A stretch of DNA of 64,000 nucleotides. Origin: Allacma fusca. Lineage: Eukaryota > Arthropoda > Collembola > Symphypleona > Sminthuridae. The stretch is from contig OX359249.1 in the NCBI GenBank assembly GCA_947179485.1, positions 34,830,250 through 34,894,249 of the forward strand. The letters run 5' to 3'. The notes below the pieces were generated by a model. That model saw only the letters and a list, made by a program, of their open reading frames with translations, searched no databases and was not told where the DNA came from. A program made the translations under genes and the position numbers. Position 1 is the stretch's first letter, and each line of letters starts with the position of its first letter. Below are positions 62,101-64,000 of the stretch, piece after piece.

Positions 62101-62171
62101 GTCGAAGGTCCATTTGCTTTCACTTTTGGACTGGTTAGAGCGGGGTTACTATGGAGAATTTTCGAGCTCAT
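56106..62171 (-). CDS. PH domain plus actin-related domain protein with N-terminal SH2-type tyrosine motifs, thirteen exons
   Basis: Minus-strand exons: 62171-61995, 59757-59682, 59470-59258, 59091-58781, 58670-58482, 58233-58099, 58011-57816, 57687-57542, 57440-57282, 57188-56988, 56865-56590, 56484-56350, 56243-56106. Phases agree throughout and give 783 codons plus TAA. Residues 1-84 carry YENV (Y28), YENL (Y45), YDVP (Y63) and YAQP (Y73), which fit Grb2-type and Crk-type SH2 ligands. Residues about 112-146 are strongly acidic. A PH domain spans about 286-394, with the C-terminal helix Trp in AAKWAEAI. From about 410 to 783 there is a full-length actin fold: phosphate-1 loop DIGSTNMRAG (418-427), hinge Gln in YHQTLVSFW, phosphate-2 region CDVGERSDIVP, adenine loop VGGCSLIPGFAER, C-terminus aligned to actin's. 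Actin's catalytic His161 is not conserved. An in-frame TGA four codons upstream supports the start. Likely a cortical, phosphoinositide-recruited adaptor; function is inference, and I do not recognise a named family. Confidence 0.87.
58375..58417. repeat. (AT)n-rich microsatellite in intron between the two PH exons
   Basis: Imperfect AT run interrupted by AATTA, in the 248-base intron between exons 58670-58482 and 58233-58099 of the PH-actin gene. Confidence 0.9.
59758..61994 (-). other. Intron 1 of the PH-actin gene (2.2 kb)
   Basis: The donor is CACCAG before GTGATT, the acceptor TTATTAG before AGC. Inside, 59880-60027 on the minus strand is open and codes a Cys/His-rich stretch (ACPCPVNCHHC) that could be a rare exon. 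However, its likely 3' splice sites do not fit the phase-0 flanking exons and no good donor follows. A short CA run lies near 60376. The plus strand is C-rich (60901-60960 has 15 C and 3 G), matching minus-strand transcription. Confidence 0.7.
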
Positions 62172-62208
62172 TTCTATTTTTTGTCACCTCTTCGAGTTGG
62201 AAACACAC
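62172..62208 (-). other. Probable 5' UTR part of the first coding exon of the PH-actin gene
   Basis: TTTCCTTTCACACAG immediately before 62208 is a strong 3' splice site (pyrimidine tract then CAG). The exon that holds the start codon therefore probably begins here, with non-coding exon(s) further upstream, perhaps beyond the window. Confidence 0.55.
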
Positions 62209-62380
62209 CTGTGTGAAAGGAAACGGAAATAAATATTACAAAAATGAATTTACCTATTTGTCACGAATAATCCGTACTGCCGCTAGCAATTTAACTTACA
62301 TTGAGTACCATATTAAAAAATATATAAATTCTCAGTAGCACTTATGAGCTCCGGCCAATTTGTAACTTGTGTGGAATGTA

Positions 62381-62448
<68 letters not shown>

Positions 62449-64000
62449 ATTTAATCAAGGGAATCCTTCCCAGACCATCAAACAAACGACTTTTCTCTGG
62501 TCAGTGGGAATTTTATAGAGCACGAGAACAATTTTAAAAAGCCCAAATGCTGCTCACGTCAATTTTCCCTGATTGCAACAATCGCTAGAGGTTTAAGGTA
62601 AAATGAATAAAAAATCATGGAAAGAACGTGTGTGTGTGTGTGGATCTTAAAAAGAATTCGAGTTCGGTTCACTGAAGCATGAGGCACGACATGACATGAG
62701 AGCGACACGGCATATGCGTCCGGCCGAGTTCCTGGCTTAAAATGCTTGTATGGCTTCTTCTCTATCTCAGGGTATATATAGGAAGTAAAACATTTCATAC
62801 TAGATATGGTACAGCACCAAAACGACATTGATACAATTTACCTCTACAAGAGAGTGGTATCTATAGTAAATTGTACGAATGAGTATCAGCTTGTTACACG
62901 ATACAATATTGCGGACATGGTTTTTTTTACAAACATAGATTTTATTCAATGACAGATATATAGGAATATATTGAAATAACTGAAAGATTTCAAGAATAGT
63001 CAGGTATTGTATTTCAAGATTTTAATGTAGGACCGGATGACGTTGAAGCTGAAGTCACGTAGTGCTACAAACCTTGAAGAAGAAATCTTAAAATGATCTG
63101 TGATACACACACCTGAGTCAAGCAAGTACGTTCCCCTACATAGAAACTGTTTAACTATGTAAATCCAATGTCGAATTGGGCTCAGTTATCGAAGTCCAGC
63201 CATTCCCTTCAAAAATTATTTAGACATCCGTTGTACTAATTTTCTTCACCAGCCCATGAAGGTACAATACACTTTGGAGGAGCAGCACACAACCCAAGCT
63301 TTAAACTTTGGTTCTACCCAAATCGTTAAGTATATAACTGAAGCTTTTGAAATTTATTTAAGCTTGTGATCAAATTACCAGCAAGACAAATTTGATACAA
63401 CCAACACACAAGCCCAATAATCTAATAATTTCCAACACTATAAATCAACCACGTTAATACGCACTAGGAAAGCATAAAAAAAGATTTATTACGAGCGTTA
63501 CAGCATACCATATATATTATAGGTAGTCTTACCAGTATAACCAGACCATACAGACCATAATTAAAATTTTAGAAATCCAAGACATCTATAATAAAGGAGA
63601 ACATTCAACAAACTCTGTTCTATAAATATTCCGAGCCCATCTTTATCAGAACCACAGGAATACAAGTCAAAATCTCATAAGGCAGTCTAGAACCAATACT
63701 GGTTTGATTATGTGGTTTTAACACACCACAACATATCCGTTTAAGACAGAAGAAATGGCATGTAGTCACTTACTTACGTACATGAAGACCTAGCCTATGC
63801 CGTGACCAGGCATACATATATATACTCATACACACGGAACACCATTCTAATTGTTGATAAAAGTTACAGCTAAAAAACATGGAAAGTACACAGTAAAAAT
63901 CCCTATCTCATTTCATTTACATAAACCAAACAGCAGTAGACAGTGATCTACTTTTCACCACTATATCACCGCAATAGCTAATTTCCTCTCTATCTGCCAT
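62209..64000 (-). other. Probable 5' intron of the PH-actin gene
   Basis: No coding exon was recognised. The plus strand remains A/C-rich to the window edge, as in the intron downstream, so transcription from beyond 64000 is likely. It holds a pure (TA)n run and a short (GT)n run near 62629-62642. Confidence 0.4.
62386..62442. repeat. (TA)28 microsatellite
   Basis: A pure TA run of 57 bases. Confidence 0.95.

Overview
This is animal nuclear DNA: AT-rich, with short exons bounded by GT/AG introns, spacers of several kilobases, many microsatellites and AATAAA signals. Families and gene structure fit an arthropod. The size of the spacers and the frequent TATG/CATA strings make me think of a parasitic copepod such as a sea louse, but that guess is weak. 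I saw no tRNA, rRNA, CRISPR array, viral fossil or recognisable transposon protein.

Five protein-coding genes can be supported. (1) At 2-475 (+) lies the last exon of a basic, serine-rich protein with two EB1-binding-type SxIP motifs. (2) At 1742-3673 (-) lies an intronless ITFG1/TIP (linkin), a membrane protein with FG-GAP repeats. (3) At 10425-30546 (+) lies an NHERF/EBP50-type scaffold. Its PDZ exon and its ezrin-binding tail exon are separated by one intron of about 19.3 kb. (4) At 40083-45081 (-) lies a complete seven-exon ENPP6-type choline phosphodiesterase. (5) At 56106-62171 (-) lies a thirteen-exon gene for a 783-residue protein. It has a tyrosine-motif and acidic N-terminus, a PH domain and a full-length actin-related domain. 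I do not recognise this order of domains as a named family, and it is the most interesting object here.

Layout: genes 1 and 2 converge tail to tail. ITFG1 and NHERF diverge across a 6.7 kb spacer in which strand base skew changes sign near 4.7-5.7 kb, suggesting where the two transcription units start. NHERF and ENPP6 converge across about 9.5 kb. ENPP6 and the PH-actin gene lie head to tail on the minus strand, 11 kb apart. The right end (62.2-64 kb) is probably 5' intron of the PH-actin gene.

Themes shared by the genes are the cell cortex and cytoskeleton (NHERF links membrane proteins to ERM/actin; PH-actin protein; possible microtubule plus-end protein) and the cell surface (ITFG1, ENPP6). 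Nothing shows they act in one pathway; animal gene neighbourhoods usually do not imply this. Exon borders were read by eye from GT/AG signals and phase agreement; no transcript data were available.
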